Assembly: GCF_040869045.1 (NCBI RefSeq) | Contig: NC_090320.1 | Location: forward strand, 238,080,978-238,144,977 | Reading direction: 5' to 3' | From: Eurosta solidaginis | Lineage: Eukaryota > Arthropoda > Insecta > Diptera > Tephritidae | DNA: 64,000 nucleotides | In this document: piece by piece, positions 11,756 through 22,767 of the stretch | Layout of the letters: each line of letters opens with the position of its first letter | Numbering within the stretch: the stretch's first letter is position 1 | Position numbers and translations under genes: made by a program | The notes under the pieces: generated by a model | Seen by the model: the letters and a program-made list of their open reading frames with translations, nothing else | What the model was told of the DNA's origin: nothing | Database searches by the model: none

Positions 11756-11869
11756 ATTTTCAATTTTTTAGTATTGCCTACAAAAAGGCAATTGCCACTT
11801 TGATTAGTAATTTAAGTAATTCCTAAGTTTCTTATCTTTATTTATTTGTTCAAAATAGCAAGATTTAAT

Positions 11870-12125
11870 AGAATTAGTGGAATTTTCGCTGACAACACTG
11901 ACGAAAACAACGGAATTCCACCTCGCATCATAACAGGAGAATTCCACCTCGTTTATCAGCTATGTACTTAATTTGCACAGCTGAAAATCGTGGTGGAATT
12001 CGCATACGCCTGAAAGTCTATAAGAATCGTGGTGAAAGTCGCGTATGCCTAAAAGTATGCAAGGACGTGCATTGAGTTGGGCCTTCAACGAGGTGGAATC
12101 CTACAACGCCTGCAACGCTCAGGAG
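11870..12125. repeat. short inverted motifs GAATTCCACCTCG / CGAGGTGGAAT
   Basis: GAATTCCACCTCG occurs at 11913-11925 and 11939-11951. Inverted relatives TGGTGGAATTCG (11991-12002) and CGAGGTGGAATCC (12089-12101) follow. They could form stem-loops or be sites for a DNA-binding protein. The block directly precedes the 156-bp satellite. Confidence 0.5.
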
Positions 12126-12149
12126 GCTAGCCATGAAGTATGGCCTATT

Positions 12150-13695
12150 CTTCTAAATAGTTCGACTTGTGCGGTACGTAGCTGAAATTTTTTGATCAAA
12201 CATTGCACTGTCACCGAGTTTTAAACTACATATATTTCAGGTTTCAAGTCTCTAGATATCCAGGAAGTTAGTTTAAAATTGATTGCAAGATTCTCAATTT
12301 AAAACTAGTTTTCTCAATATATCGATCCATGCGCCACCTAGCGGAATTTTTTTGATAAAATATTTCGTTGTCACCAGGTTCTGACCCACGGCCTAAGTTT
12401 CAAATCTCTAGCTCACCGGCAAGTTACACAAAAATCGATCGAAAAATTCCCCTCGTTTTTCAGTGATTTGTAGTTATCTCTATTAGCACACCACCTAGCG
12501 GAATTTTGTTTTCCGTAAATTGTGTTGTCAGTGGGTCTCGAACTATGTGTTAAGTTACAAGTGTCTAGGTAACCGGGAAGTTAGTTAAAAATTTATTGAA
12601 AGATTCCCAAATTAATATTAATTTTCCACATATCTTGATTCATGCGCCACCTATTGGCATTTTTTGATAAAATATTGCATCGCCAACCGGTTATGACTTA
12701 CGGCTCAAGTTTCATATCTCCAGCTCACCGGGAAGTTACTCAAAAATTGATTGCAAGATTCCCCTCGTTTTTCAAGGATTTGTAGTTACCTCAATTAGCG
12801 CGCCACCTAGCGGAATTTTGTTTTCTGAAAATTGTATTGTCACCGGGTCTCGAACTATGTGCTAAGTTACAAGACTCTAGTTAACCGGCAAGTTCGTTAA
12901 AAATGGATTGAAAAATTCCCAAATTAAAATTAATTTTCCTAATATCTCGATCCATGCGCCACCTAGCGGAAGTTTTGGATAAAATATTGCATTGTCACCG
13001 GATTCTGACCGACGGCCCAAGTTTTAAGTCTCTAGCTCACCGGCAAGTTACTCAAAAATCGATAGCAAGATTCCCCTCGTTCTTCAGGGATTTGTAGTTA
13101 TGCCAATTAGCACACCTCCTAGCGATCTTTGTTTTCTATAAATTGTATTGTCAGCGGATCTCGAACTATGTGCTAAGTTACAAGTCTCTAGCTAACCGGG
13201 AAGTTAGTTAAAAATGGATTGAAAAATTCCCAAATTAAAATTAATTTTCCTAATATCGCGATCCATGGGCCACCTAGCGGATTTTTTTTGATAAAATATT
13301 GCATTGTCACCGGGTTCTGACTTACGGCTCAATTTTCATATCTCCAGCTCACCGTGAAGTTACTCAAAAATCGATTGAAAGATTCCCTGCGTTTTTTCAG
13401 GGATTTTCAGGGATTTTCGTTTATCTCGATTTGTCTGCCACCTGGCGGCATTTTGTTTTCATGTAGCACCATCGACTCGCAAACTATGTGCTAAGTTTCA
13501 AGTCTCGAGATGACCGAGAGGTTAGTTAGAAGTCGATCGCAAAATTTCCATTTTAAAATTAATTTTCTGTATATCTGGATCCGTGCGCCACCTAGCGGTT
13601 TTTTCACTTGCATTGTAATGTCGTTCAGGTCTAAAGTATGTTCTAAGTATCAAGTGTATAGCTCAATGGGAAGTTACCGAAAAAGACTTTTTTCG
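12150..13695. repeat. 156-bp satellite with a CTCF-like motif in almost every unit
   Basis: About ten units are present. The motif GCGCCACCTAGCGG or a close variant lies at 12331, 12488, 12644, 12800, 12956, about 13111, 13267, 13435 and 13585, with a decayed version near 12175. Most intervals are 155-157 bp; one is 168, explained by a local GGATTTTCA duplication near 13400, and one is 150. Alternate units differ (ATCCATGCGCCACC versus TTAGCRCRCCACC contexts), so the array is a dimer of about 312 bp. Units also share GTCACCGGGT, AAGTTTCAAGTCTCTAG and CACCGGCAAGTTA blocks. Confidence 0.92.
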
Positions 13696-13742
13696 TGGGT
13701 CAAAAATTCGTACGGAAATGAAGGGACAAACATGAAAGCGAC

Positions 13743-14153
13743 TTAATATAAAGGTATAATAATAAAAATAGGTTTAGATAATGAAAAGTCGATTTCTAAA
13801 GATTTTGAGCGAAGATTAAATTCTGTTAATGTTCGAGAAATGGGAGCATTAGAAGCATAGAGGGTCCGAATAAACCCCGTATAAAACATGTTGCTATTTC
13901 TAAGCGGCCTGTTTGGTACATGGAATCGAATACCCACGAGGAGAGCTGGCGCATCGATTGAACCGTTGATAATGTCGAAAACAAAAGTTATTGACAGCAA
14001 GGTTCTTCTAGATTCTAGAGACTGAAGGTTGATGAGTGCACATTTGGCTTCGTAGGAAGGAATCGGGTCGGAAAAATTCAAAGAACACAGTGCAAAACGA
14101 ACAAAGTGCAAGCGGCATCCTGATTGTTCCACCAGAGCGACATATCTTAACAC
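13743..14153 (-). pseudogene. 5'-truncated LINE reverse transcriptase C-terminus
   Basis: The 136-residue frame reads VRFALCSLNFSDPIPSYEA, then LINLQSLESRR, a DIINGSIDAPALL stretch and a VPNRPLR end. That succession is typical of the C-terminal third of Jockey/CR1-like LINE ORF2 proteins, downstream of the polymerase core. The polymerase motifs and endonuclease are missing, so this is a dead-on-arrival fragment on the minus strand. Assignment is from remembered family patterns; a different LINE clade is possible. Confidence 0.65.
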
Positions 14154-14159
14154 ATATTT

Positions 14160-14400
14160 ATGTTAGACAGGCGATAGCTGAAAACAGTCTCGCGAATATC
14201 AACAAATAAAGTTGTTCATTACTGTAAGTGAAACAGTGAAATATATTCAGAAGTACCTAAGCCTAACCGACAGTCCCATCAGTACAACCTCAATTGAAAG
14301 TGGCTTGTGTTCAATGATCTAACACCATCTATTGAAAATAACTTTTTCCGTTTAGCTTGAATTGTTCGGCTAGTTCGCCCTTTTGCTTAATGTATGGAAA
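14160..14400. other. no feature recognised
   Basis: Unique-looking DNA between the LINE fragment and the T-rich tract. Confidence 0.35.
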
Positions 14401-14404
14401 CATT

Positions 14405-14685
14405 TTTACAGCAGTTTTAAATTTGTTTATTAATATAATTTATTTTATTTCATTTAATTTTACTTTATTTATTTAAATTTTATTTGATTTTATAATTTTT
14501 TTTTTAATTTATTTATTTTGTTTAATTTTATTTTATTATTTTTTTTTTTCTGTTTTTAAATTTATTTTATATTAAATTGGTTTTCTATAATTTAGTTGTG
14601 TTTCATTTTATTTTACTTTATTTTATTTTTTATTATTTTATTTTATACAATTTATGTAGTTTTATCTTTATTTATGAGTAATAAA
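14405..14685. repeat. T-rich low-complexity tract (TTTTA/TTTAA)
   Basis: Nearly 300 bp of TTTTATTT-type sequence with no open frame on either strand. Confidence 0.85.
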
Positions 14686-14925
14686 AATCATGTATTTGCT
14701 CTTGTTTGCCATTAACTCAAGCTCTTGATTTCCAATAAAACAGCAGTGCATGCATCATTTCCTGCACGTGAACGCATGAAAATTGTGTATTTGCAGAGAG
14801 ACTTTAATTTATACATATGTAGGTGACATTATTGCCTTGAGTTACTGTGTGGTTTCGCTATTAACAACTCTAGCATGCATCTTGTTCTCGCATTACGCTA
14901 CAGTGTTATGACAACACTTACTCTT

Positions 14926-15152
14926 AAGCTGGAGTCATTGGTGCCGTATGTCGTATCGCTGTATCCGTATCCCTAAAGTAATCAGCTGTTTATCGTTACG
15001 ACGGTAAACCAAAACCCAATTGGTTGGCTACGATACGGTTACGACTTTAGCGGCACCAATAATCGATTGCATTGATTCTCATAAGGTTGGTCGAATCAGC
15101 TGTTAAAAGGTTACCGATACGGTTACCGATAAAGGACCAATGTCTCCAGCTT
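14926..15152. mobile_element. MITE-like element with 11-20-bp terminal inverted repeats
   Basis: AAGCTGGAGTCATTGGTGCC at the left end pairs with GGACCAATGTCTCCAGCTT at the right end. Internal sequence contains CGTATCGCTGTATCCGTATC and GGTTACCGATACGGTTACC in opposing sense, and no coding capacity. Flanks (TTACTCTT and TACACTCT) are alike but not identical, so a target duplication is only suggested. About 227 bp. Confidence 0.65.
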
Positions 15153-15349
15153 TACACTCTCTCTCTTTCTCTCTGTAATGCTTCAATGCAATTACAATCC
15201 CCATACACATACAACTTACACTTACTTTCAGGATTTCCCCATACCGTGAGCAGAGATGTTTACACCTAAACAACATTCATGGTTAGTTATTGTTGCTTCT
15301 AAAAAAAACCTGCTCACAAATAACATAGCCAACAACAATAACATAGATT

Positions 15350-15722
15350 TAAAATAAAAAAAAAAAAATAAATGTAAGGCGCGATAACCCCCGAAGAGAT
15401 ATAAGGCCGAGCTTCTCTTCCAATTTGCGTCGTGCTCCTCTTGATTTTTCCCTACAAATTGGCCGGACGGGACCTACATGTTTTATGCCGACTCCGAACG
15501 GCATCTGCAAGGCAGATGAGTTTTCACTGAGAGCTTTTTCATGGCAGAAATACACTCGGAGCGCTTGCCAGACACTTCCGAGGGGCGACCCCGCTTAGAA
15601 AAATTTTCTTCTAATTGAAAAACCTTATTTCTAAAATTTTGATGTTGCTTTGCCCGGGAGTTGAACCCAGGGCATACGGTGTGATAGGCGGAGCACGCTA
15701 CCATCACACTACGGTGGCCGCC
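15350..15722 (-). mobile_element. tRNA-derived SINE, copy 1
   Basis: Read on the minus strand it opens with a tRNA-like head. An A-box-like TAGTGTGATGG is at 15701-15711 and a B-box-like GGTTCAACTCC at 15657-15667, separated by tRNA-like spacing and followed by a CCCGGGCAAAGC stem. The body includes CTCATCTGCCTTGCAGATGC and CGGCCAATTTGTAGGG blocks and it ends in a T/A-rich tract at 15350-15370. Copies occur at 46561 and 57258. RNA polymerase III transcription is inferred from the boxes. Short frames in it are not genes. Confidence 0.85.
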
Positions 15723-16560
15723 AGACATAGATTTAGTTGCTTACAAAGTATGTTGGTTGGCGTTGTTTAAATTGTTCCCAAAATATTATACAAATTAAAG
15801 CTTTTCTTCTTCAGGGACACTAAAAATTCACTTTGAAGACCTTATACAACTAAATGATCCTGTACATTTTTTAAATGTTTCATTAGATGAAAAAAAGTAT
15901 CCAACATAAATAAACAATTAAGTGGGATTCTGCATATATTCTCAGCCCGGAATAATTGTCGCAGGTGAAAGTAAAATGTTTGTCAACTCTATATATGTAG
16001 GCGTCATCTTTTGTCATCGAGTGGAGAAAAGTAATATATAAAAACGCCGTGCGTCATTAACAAGCGCAACCAGCTTAAAACGATTAGAATATGAGACACA
16101 GAAGAAGTTAAAAAATAGCAACTATTCGAAAAGGCTGTTCGCGAAAAGACAAGACACTGGAAGGAATAATTAAAAAGCAACTTGGTGGTATATATGCAGC
16201 GCAATCTATGGGTTGATTATTTCAGTTTGATTTTAACGTAATAAAGAAAGCGATAAAGAAGATTTTTCAATTCGTATACAAAGGATTATAGTTATTGTGA
16301 ATACTTTATGCTCAAGTAAATAATTACGCAGCTAATTGAAGGCTCTTAATAGTGGAACTATAATATTTAGTTGGGCTTTTTTTGTTAGATTTCACAATAA
16401 AATTTTAACTGAGACCGGTTCCATGAGAAAGTAAACCTTTCAATAAGTTTGAAATAGATCATTGAAAAATTTGTCAAACGACTTGTTATCTAACACTCGA
16501 GGGATTAATAAGAAAAATTGCTGCCATAACTCATCTTCATTTAATTGTTGAACAGTTTAA
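15723..16560. other. no gene recognised
   Basis: AT-rich DNA; no repeat or frame I can support. Confidence 0.35.
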
Positions 16561-16569
16561 CTTTGCCCC

Positions 16570-17690
16570 ACGATATTCTGCCGCCCCTAATGGCTGCAGC
16601 CTTGACCAAGCAAGACAAGCGAACACAGAACGTGCTGAACCGTTTCATTCTGAAATTCGCATTTCCCACGTACTATGCTACTATACAAACGAATCCTAAC
16701 TGATAACCATATGATGGCTGAAGGCACTATCCAGTGTGTATGCCCAGCATCTGACTAAAGTCTTCTCTCTTTGGATATATAAGCAATTTCGTGAGCCTGA
16801 TGTCGTAAAATTTCCATATGATCTTAGAGATTTTCCAGCCTCGCGCTTCTGATCACGTCTTTTCCATTTGATTTATCATATACAACACCTGTCTCCCTTT
16901 TCTGTTAAGCGATTGCTGCACCCTCATTTGCCAACCCATCGGCCTTATCGTTACCATCTACACCTTTATGACCGGGAACAAATTATACATGTATGGTCTA
17001 GGCTGAGCCAAGTCTCTCCTGTGTGAGATTATAGCAATAATCGTCGCCTGACTATCAATATATATATTGATCCGGCTGCAGCTAAAGCACGCTTATTTCA
17101 GAAGTAGCTCCTGAAAGACATTGCAGTGATCTGGCAGTCTGTAGGATGTGCATATATCTGCATCGATGCAGTAAACAGCAGATGCGATCCTTTCCATTAA
17201 TTTGGAACAATCCTTTCGGCTCTATTGTTGTCCAAGATCTTTTTGAAAGTATGCTTGGTCCGTAGTCAACGCGCCCCATATTAGAAGGCGCTATACTGCT
17301 ATGGCCATACCGCCTGCACTCAACCTATCCCTAGGCCTTTAGCCTTGTTGCCATTGCTAGCGTTATATTGTTGACCATTAGGACTGCGGGTGTTTTGTGC
17401 AGAATAGGATGAAATGCTGCTGTCGGGATTCTTTAGGGCTATGGATGTGCTTATCATTGATAATCTGCATACCCTCTCGAGGGGTTTGGTATACGTACTT
17501 TTTTATGTGGCTGTCTACCAAACAAGGGCCCTATAGTAAGGTATGGTCCTGACAATTTCCGTAAATACACAATGAAATATATCCAAGATTTTGTGCTGTA
17601 TTTTTGTTGAAGAGTTAAAGCTTAGGATTAGTCCAATTAGTAACCTTATATTTCCTAGTAAATTATACTAGACCGGTTTTTTCCGCGTTG
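16570..17690 (-). pseudogene. RNase H-bearing LINE remnant (family L1 of this window)
   Basis: On the minus strand, from about 17600 downward, broken frames give a reverse transcriptase thumb (VFTEIVRTIPYYRALVW), then RINIYIDSQATIIAIISH and FVPGHKGVDGNDKADGLANE, the core and C-terminal signatures of a retrotransposon RNase H. The downstream part aligns with the LINE copies at 32500-32740 and 63135-63830. The 3' untranslated end is missing. Frames are shifted several times, so it is inactive. The RNase H suggests an I/LOA-type LINE. Confidence 0.7.
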
Positions 17691-17699
17691 GCGGTTAAC

Positions 17700-18677
17700 G
17701 CGACTCCCGAAGCGCCTGATTCATTAGAGAGCTGATTTTTGGTAGATATCTGCCCTAATGATGACTGAAACATCATCTCCTTACGCTGTGAATTTGACTG
17801 GTCCTCTGTTGAACCGATTGAGCCCTCTCTTTACAGATTTTGTGACCTCGAGTTGTTCCCATTGCGACGTAATCATTCTGCAATTTAACATGGAGCTGAT
17901 CCAATTTGTTAAGGAGGTACTTTAATCTAGATGATTCTGTCGACGATTGCTTGTTTCGGCACATTTTTGAAAGCCCCAGAAATGTTCAGAAAACCAACAA
18001 AAAATTTAATAATAATTAAAATGTTTAATCATTATTTAACAGGTCTGTGTGAAATCTGGTAATGATTGATTCAAATCCGACTTGTTGGCCACTGCTCGAA
18101 GTATATATCTTCCCCAGCGTTAACCTAAGAAAGTCTTCAAGCTGCGAAAGTATGTTTCATAAAACTTCATTTGGTCTTGAGAGGACAAACTTTTTATTAA
18201 AGCAAGTATTTCTCGAATGGAAGCTCGGCTTTTGAATACAGAGATTTGTTTTATTTTACGTTAAAGCAGTGCCATTTTTAATGTACCTTTGTATTGGAGT
18301 TTTTGTTGTTTAACAGTGGTTTGTATTGGAGTTCCTGATTCTTATCACACCTAAGACCATATTATTTCCGAGATCAAAGCGGTTTATTCTTTTCCCGAAA
18401 TGCATTCACAAATCATATGCACTTAAGGCTGTCAGCATATGCAGACGTATCTATGTATTTATTTGCAGCCATGTCATTAGAAATGTCATCACAGATTTTC
18501 ATTAAAACTTATTCTACTTGCTTTTGCATATCACTATTAACAGACTTGTACAGTGGGCTCCGTATCATAAATGAGTGAGTTATTAATTTCGTCGAAATTT
18601 GAAAAAAAAAAAACATAACCAATGGAAAATGATCTGGTCTTTACATCAGTAATACTTTCGAACTCGATTTGAACCTG
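17700..18677. other. no gene recognised; AATCATTATTTAACAGGTCTG motif at about 18027
   Basis: No supported frame. The 21-base motif near 18027-18047 recurs at about 34755-34775, suggesting the edge of a small repeat. Confidence 0.35.
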
Positions 18678-20085
18678 AACAAGTAAGGAAGGCTAAGTTC
18701 GGGTGTAACCGAACATTACGTACTCAGCTGAGAGCTTTGGAGACAAAATAAGGGAAAATCACCATTAAAAATTAAATTAACCTAGGGTAACCCTAGAATG
18801 TGTTTGTACGATATGGGTATCAAATTAAAGGTATTAATGGGGGTTTTAAAAGGGAGTGGCCCTTAGTTTTATATGTGAAGGCGTTTTTGAGATATCGACC
18901 AAAATGTGGACCAAGGTGACCCAGAACATCATCTGTCGGGTACCGCTAATTTATTTATATATATAATGCCAGGAACAGTATTCCTGCCATGATTCCAATA
19001 GCTTTTGATTTCGCCCTGCAGAACTTTTGTTATTTTCTTCTACTTAATATGGTAGGTGTCACACCCATTTTACAAAGTTTTTTCTAAAGTTATATTTTGC
19101 GTCAATAAACCAATCAGATTACCATGTTTCGTCTCTTTTTTCATATTTGGTATAGAATTATGGCATTTTTTCATTTGTCGTAATTTTCGATATCGAAAAA
19201 GTGGGCGTGGTCATGGTCAGATTTCGGCCATTTTTTATACCAAGATAAAGTGAGTTCAGATAAGTACGTGAACTAAGTTTAGTAAAGATATGTCGATTTT
19301 TGCTCAAGTTATCGTGTTAACGGCCGAGCGGAAGGACATACGGAGGTCTGTGTATAAAAACTGGGCGTGGCTTCAACCGATTTCGCCCAGTTTCACAGAA
19401 AACAGTTAACGTCATAAAATCTATGCCCCTACCTAATTTCAAAATGATTGGTAAATTTTTGTTCGATTTATGGCATTAAAAGTATTCTAGACGAATTAAA
19501 TGACAAAGGCCGGAGCCACACCCATTTTGAAATTTTCTTTTAGTTTCGTATTTTTTTGCACCATATCATTACTAGAGTTGAATGTGGACATAATTTACTT
19601 ATATACTGTAAAGATATTGAATTTTTTGTTAAAATTTTACTTTTAAAAAATTTTTTTTTAAAACGTGGGCCGGTTCGTAATCCGATTTTGTTAATTTTTA
19701 TTTACCACACATATAGTAATAGGGGTAACTTTCCTGCCAAATTTCATCATGATATCTTCAACGACTGCCAAATTAAAGCTTGCAAAACTTTGAAATTACC
19801 TTCTTTTAAAAGTGGGCGGTGCCACGGCCATTGTCCAAAATTTTACTAATTTTCTATTCTGCGTCATAAGGTCAACCCACCTACCAAGTTTCTTCTCTTT
19901 GGTAATGAATTATCGCACTTTTTCGGTTTTTCGAAATTTTCGATATCGAAAAAGTGGGCGTGGTTATGGTCCGATTTCGTTCATTTTAAATAGCGATCTG
20001 AGATGGATGCCCAGGAACCTGCATACCAAATTTTATCAAGATACCTCAAAATTTACTCAAATTATAGTGTTTACGGACGGACGGG
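18678..20085 (+). mobile_element. DINE/Helentron-like repeat, copy B (truncated, satellite collapsed)
   Basis: It starts AACAAGTAAGGAAGGCTAAG with the GTTCGGGTGTAACCGAAC hairpin and CTCAGCTGAG. It then goes straight to the body after about one 130-bp unit and stops inside the GGAC microsatellite at about 20085, lacking the GAGTATA end. Body blocks GGGCGTGG and TTTTCGATATCGAAAA are intact. Short frames are fortuitous. Confidence 0.8.
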
Positions 20086-21056
20086 CGATTCAGCTATAGG
20101 TTTTATACTATCCCAACAGAGGTGCGTGTCTCCGCTATTCAGTACAACCCGTGTTAAAGCGAGTTATTTACCACAGCCGCGAGTGTTCAATAATTACCGC
20201 TAGATGGGTCTCCTAAACATTATCTAAGTGATAATAATCATTTTTTACCCGCACATGTAGATGTATATACATGTAAAAAAAAACACGGTCAATACCTGCT
20301 AATGATAAGGTTAGGCAGCGCTGACTATACGATCCACCTTGGGACTTGGGACAAGGTTTCTAACTTTATTGCGACGTAGTACAAAAGTTCTACATATCAC
20401 CTCGAACCCCACTGTGAATTAATATCCCACACATTAAAAAGTTCGTGCTTTTAATAAAATGCTCGGCTCTATTTGTCTTATCTCAGATTTTCATATACAG
20501 TTTTATCACACAAACACACAGCAAAATATGGTGCAAACAAAAGTCTCGTTGTTTTTGTTTTGTAAATATATATGTATGTTTGTTTTTTGTTGCTTTAAAG
20601 TTTATAATAAAGAGCGTGTACAACATTGGACACCATGGGAGGGCTCAGCTAGGACAATCTTTGCTGTTATACACGCACGCGGCATAAAGTTAAGAGTACC
20701 TTACCGAATATTTTGACGAAACTACCGAGTAATTTTTTCAGTGTTCCCTATTCAAGCTGAACATGTGTAAGGTATTCACGGTGATCCCAAAGGAACGATG
20801 ATAATTAATGCAATAGTGAAATAGAAGTAAATTGTTCTCTAATTAGGAGCTTGCGATTTCTTCTCGAATACAAGTAAGAGTTTCTAGACTCCATCTACTC
20901 GACATTTAATTTAGTCGTTGCATTGGCAGGATTTATTAGAGTTTACGATTTCCTCGCGAAAACTTCGAGTTTCAAGAAATCGAGAGCTCGGTTCCCGGTA
21001 TCGATACATGCCTGAAGCAAATCTTACGTTAGGTGCCTATAAGCCATCATTTTTTT
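20086..21056. other. no gene recognised
   Basis: Several frames under 100 codons with no recognisable family and biased Phe/Cys/Tyr content from T-rich DNA. Confidence 0.35.
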
Positions 21057-21120
21057 CGACTAGAAAAGTAAAAGAAAAGAAAGTAATGGAAGGGTAATGA
21101 AAGGAAAGTAAAGGAAATAT
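21057..21120. repeat. purine-rich GAAAAGTAAA tract
   Basis: Low-complexity GAAAGTAA-type repeats over 60 bp immediately before the CGATA array. Confidence 0.6.
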
Positions 21121-21124
21121 ATTT

Positions 21125-21395
21125 TCTGATACAAAAATAACTTTACAATACCATATCTATACTTTTTCGATAACAAACCGATCAGTTCTTTATAACAAAA
21201 TCGATAACAAGTTTATGTCTTTTCGATAGCAAGTCGATAACTTTTGGATAACATATTGACTATTGGATAAAAAGCAATAATTTTCGATTACAAACAGATA
21301 CATTTTCGATTGCAAATCGAAATTTTTTCGATAACGTCGATGATTTGCCGATAGTAAACCGATAACTCTTCGATAACAGTTTTTAGCGAAAACAA
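21125..21395. repeat. CGATA-rich minisatellite, array 2 (opposite orientation)
   Basis: Units of the form TTTTCGATAACAAACCGATAAC, the reverse complement of array 1 at 7185. Eroded, but the CGATAAC core recurs about a dozen times. Confidence 0.8.
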
Positions 21396-21439
21396 GCCGT
21401 TAATAATAACCCAACAACTTTTCGTATTTATAAATACAT

Positions 21440-21740
21440 TTTTGCGAGAATGATTCCAAAATAGTCTAATATAATCCCGAAATTACATTGCAATGTCTCC
21501 GAAATGATAACAAGATGATTCCATATGAATCTGAAAATAATCCAAAAATTATCCCCAAATAGTCGTGCAAATAATCTCAAAATGTTTATTTGCACATTCC
21601 CAAACTGATCTCGGAATAGTCCCGAAATCATCCCAAAATAGTTTCAAAATGATCCTAGGAACAATTAACTTCACAATAATACCCAAAAATTCAAGAAACT
21701 TTCACAAAATGCTTCCGGAAAAGGTCCCTGTATAATTTTT
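21440..21740. repeat. degenerate short tandem repeat around ATCCCAAAATAGTC
   Basis: AATAGTCCCGAAATCATCCCAAAATAGT-like words follow one another with point changes. Apparent minus-strand frames are by-products. Adjacent to array 2. Confidence 0.6.
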
Positions 21741-22100
21741 TGGTTTAAATTTTGGGAAATAATAATTATTTCCAGACCCCTATATTAACATACCCTTAAG
21801 TTTACATTATGATAATTATAACAGAGCGGACGAAAAATTCATCATTCTCGAAACCTATTTTGGTCGCAAAATAACAGTTTAAACAAACCTTTGATAATAA
21901 ACCACACCAAACGATCTCAAAAAAAAAAAAAATTCAAAAATAAAAATATCACATTTACATAAACTGAATTGCTTTTTCTGGTTAAACGTTAAACGCAATC
22001 TCTGATAAACTGTCTCTGACCGCTGAGTTATGGGGTTCCCGAAGCTTTTTTGTTCTTACTAGTACAAGTTTAAAAATCAACATCTCGACCTTTCAGTAAA

Positions 22101-22296
22101 GGTTAGGTTAGGTTGAACTGGCCGTCTGTGAGGACCTCACATAGAAACACTCTATCAAAACCTGGACCTATGTCATAAAATAACACGTCTTTGTTGGCGG
22201 TACTAGAAGCTTTCTTGGACCTATGCAACTTCTTGCTTCTAGATCGGATAGCTGTATCACTCTTATTAGCTCTTAGGATAGTAAGCGCAGGGCATG
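22101..22296 (-). pseudogene. LINE family L1, 3' end, left part (split by LTR element 2)
   Basis: On the minus strand the segment ends in CCGGCCAGTTCAACC-like sequence and (CCTAA)n, the same 3' terminus as the copies ending at 32866, 51431 and 63135. The upstream part continues at 27598 on the other side of the LTR element. Inactive fragment. Confidence 0.75.
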
Positions 22297-22300
22297 AGTA
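22297..22300. other. target-site duplication AGTA (left)
   Basis: AGTA immediately precedes the LTR and recurs at 27594-27597 immediately after it. Confidence 0.85.
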
Positions 22301-22767
22301 TGTCGGAATATATAATTTTTCTCAGTGCAGTTTTTCTGTGCAGGCTTATACTAACTTGTGTGCCAACCTGTTGTTTCGGTTTTTCTTCTATTTACTCCTG
22401 TTGATTTGCTATCCTTTGTGTGCAAATGGGATTATTCTATTTAATGGGTTTTGGGAGAGTGCATACACTATACAAATAAATGAGTGGTAGCAAGAGACAA
22501 CACTGAGCGGTGGCTGAACGTAGTCCCGATTGCTGTTGAGTGAGCAGGACAATAACAACTGTAACACTTGCTGCGAATTCAACCTGCAAATGGTTGTCGG
22601 CAATGAATAGACACTTGGCGAAGAAAAGCAGGAGTAGTACCAAATGAACCGTGAAACCAACAGCACTCGGGAATTCGTTGTCTGACCTTGCTCGGTGAGC
22701 AATCAATTAATTGAAAATAATGGAAGAGGGCCAAGGTACACCGGAAAATATTCTTTTAAATTCGTCA
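22301..22767 (+). repeat. 5' LTR of Ty3/gypsy-type element 2
   Basis: 467 bp, TGTCGGAATA...ATTCGTCA, repeated at 27127-27593 with eight substitutions by eye and the same length. TG/CA ends and AGTA duplications fix the boundaries. A TCAGT initiator-like word is at about 22320 and AATAAA at about 22475. The gag start codon (22720) lies within the LTR, 48 bases before its end. Confidence 0.93.

Noticed and set aside
13510..13746. 78-codon frame at the satellite edge
   Set aside because: Overlaps the last 156-bp unit and unique DNA, with no family similarity.
15657..15711. A functional tRNA gene
   Set aside because: A and B boxes are present but the cloverleaf is degenerate and the sequence continues into a SINE body repeated elsewhere.
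20445..20716. Overlapping Phe/Cys/Tyr-rich frames
   Set aside because: T-rich DNA, two overlapping frames of similar length, no recognised domain.
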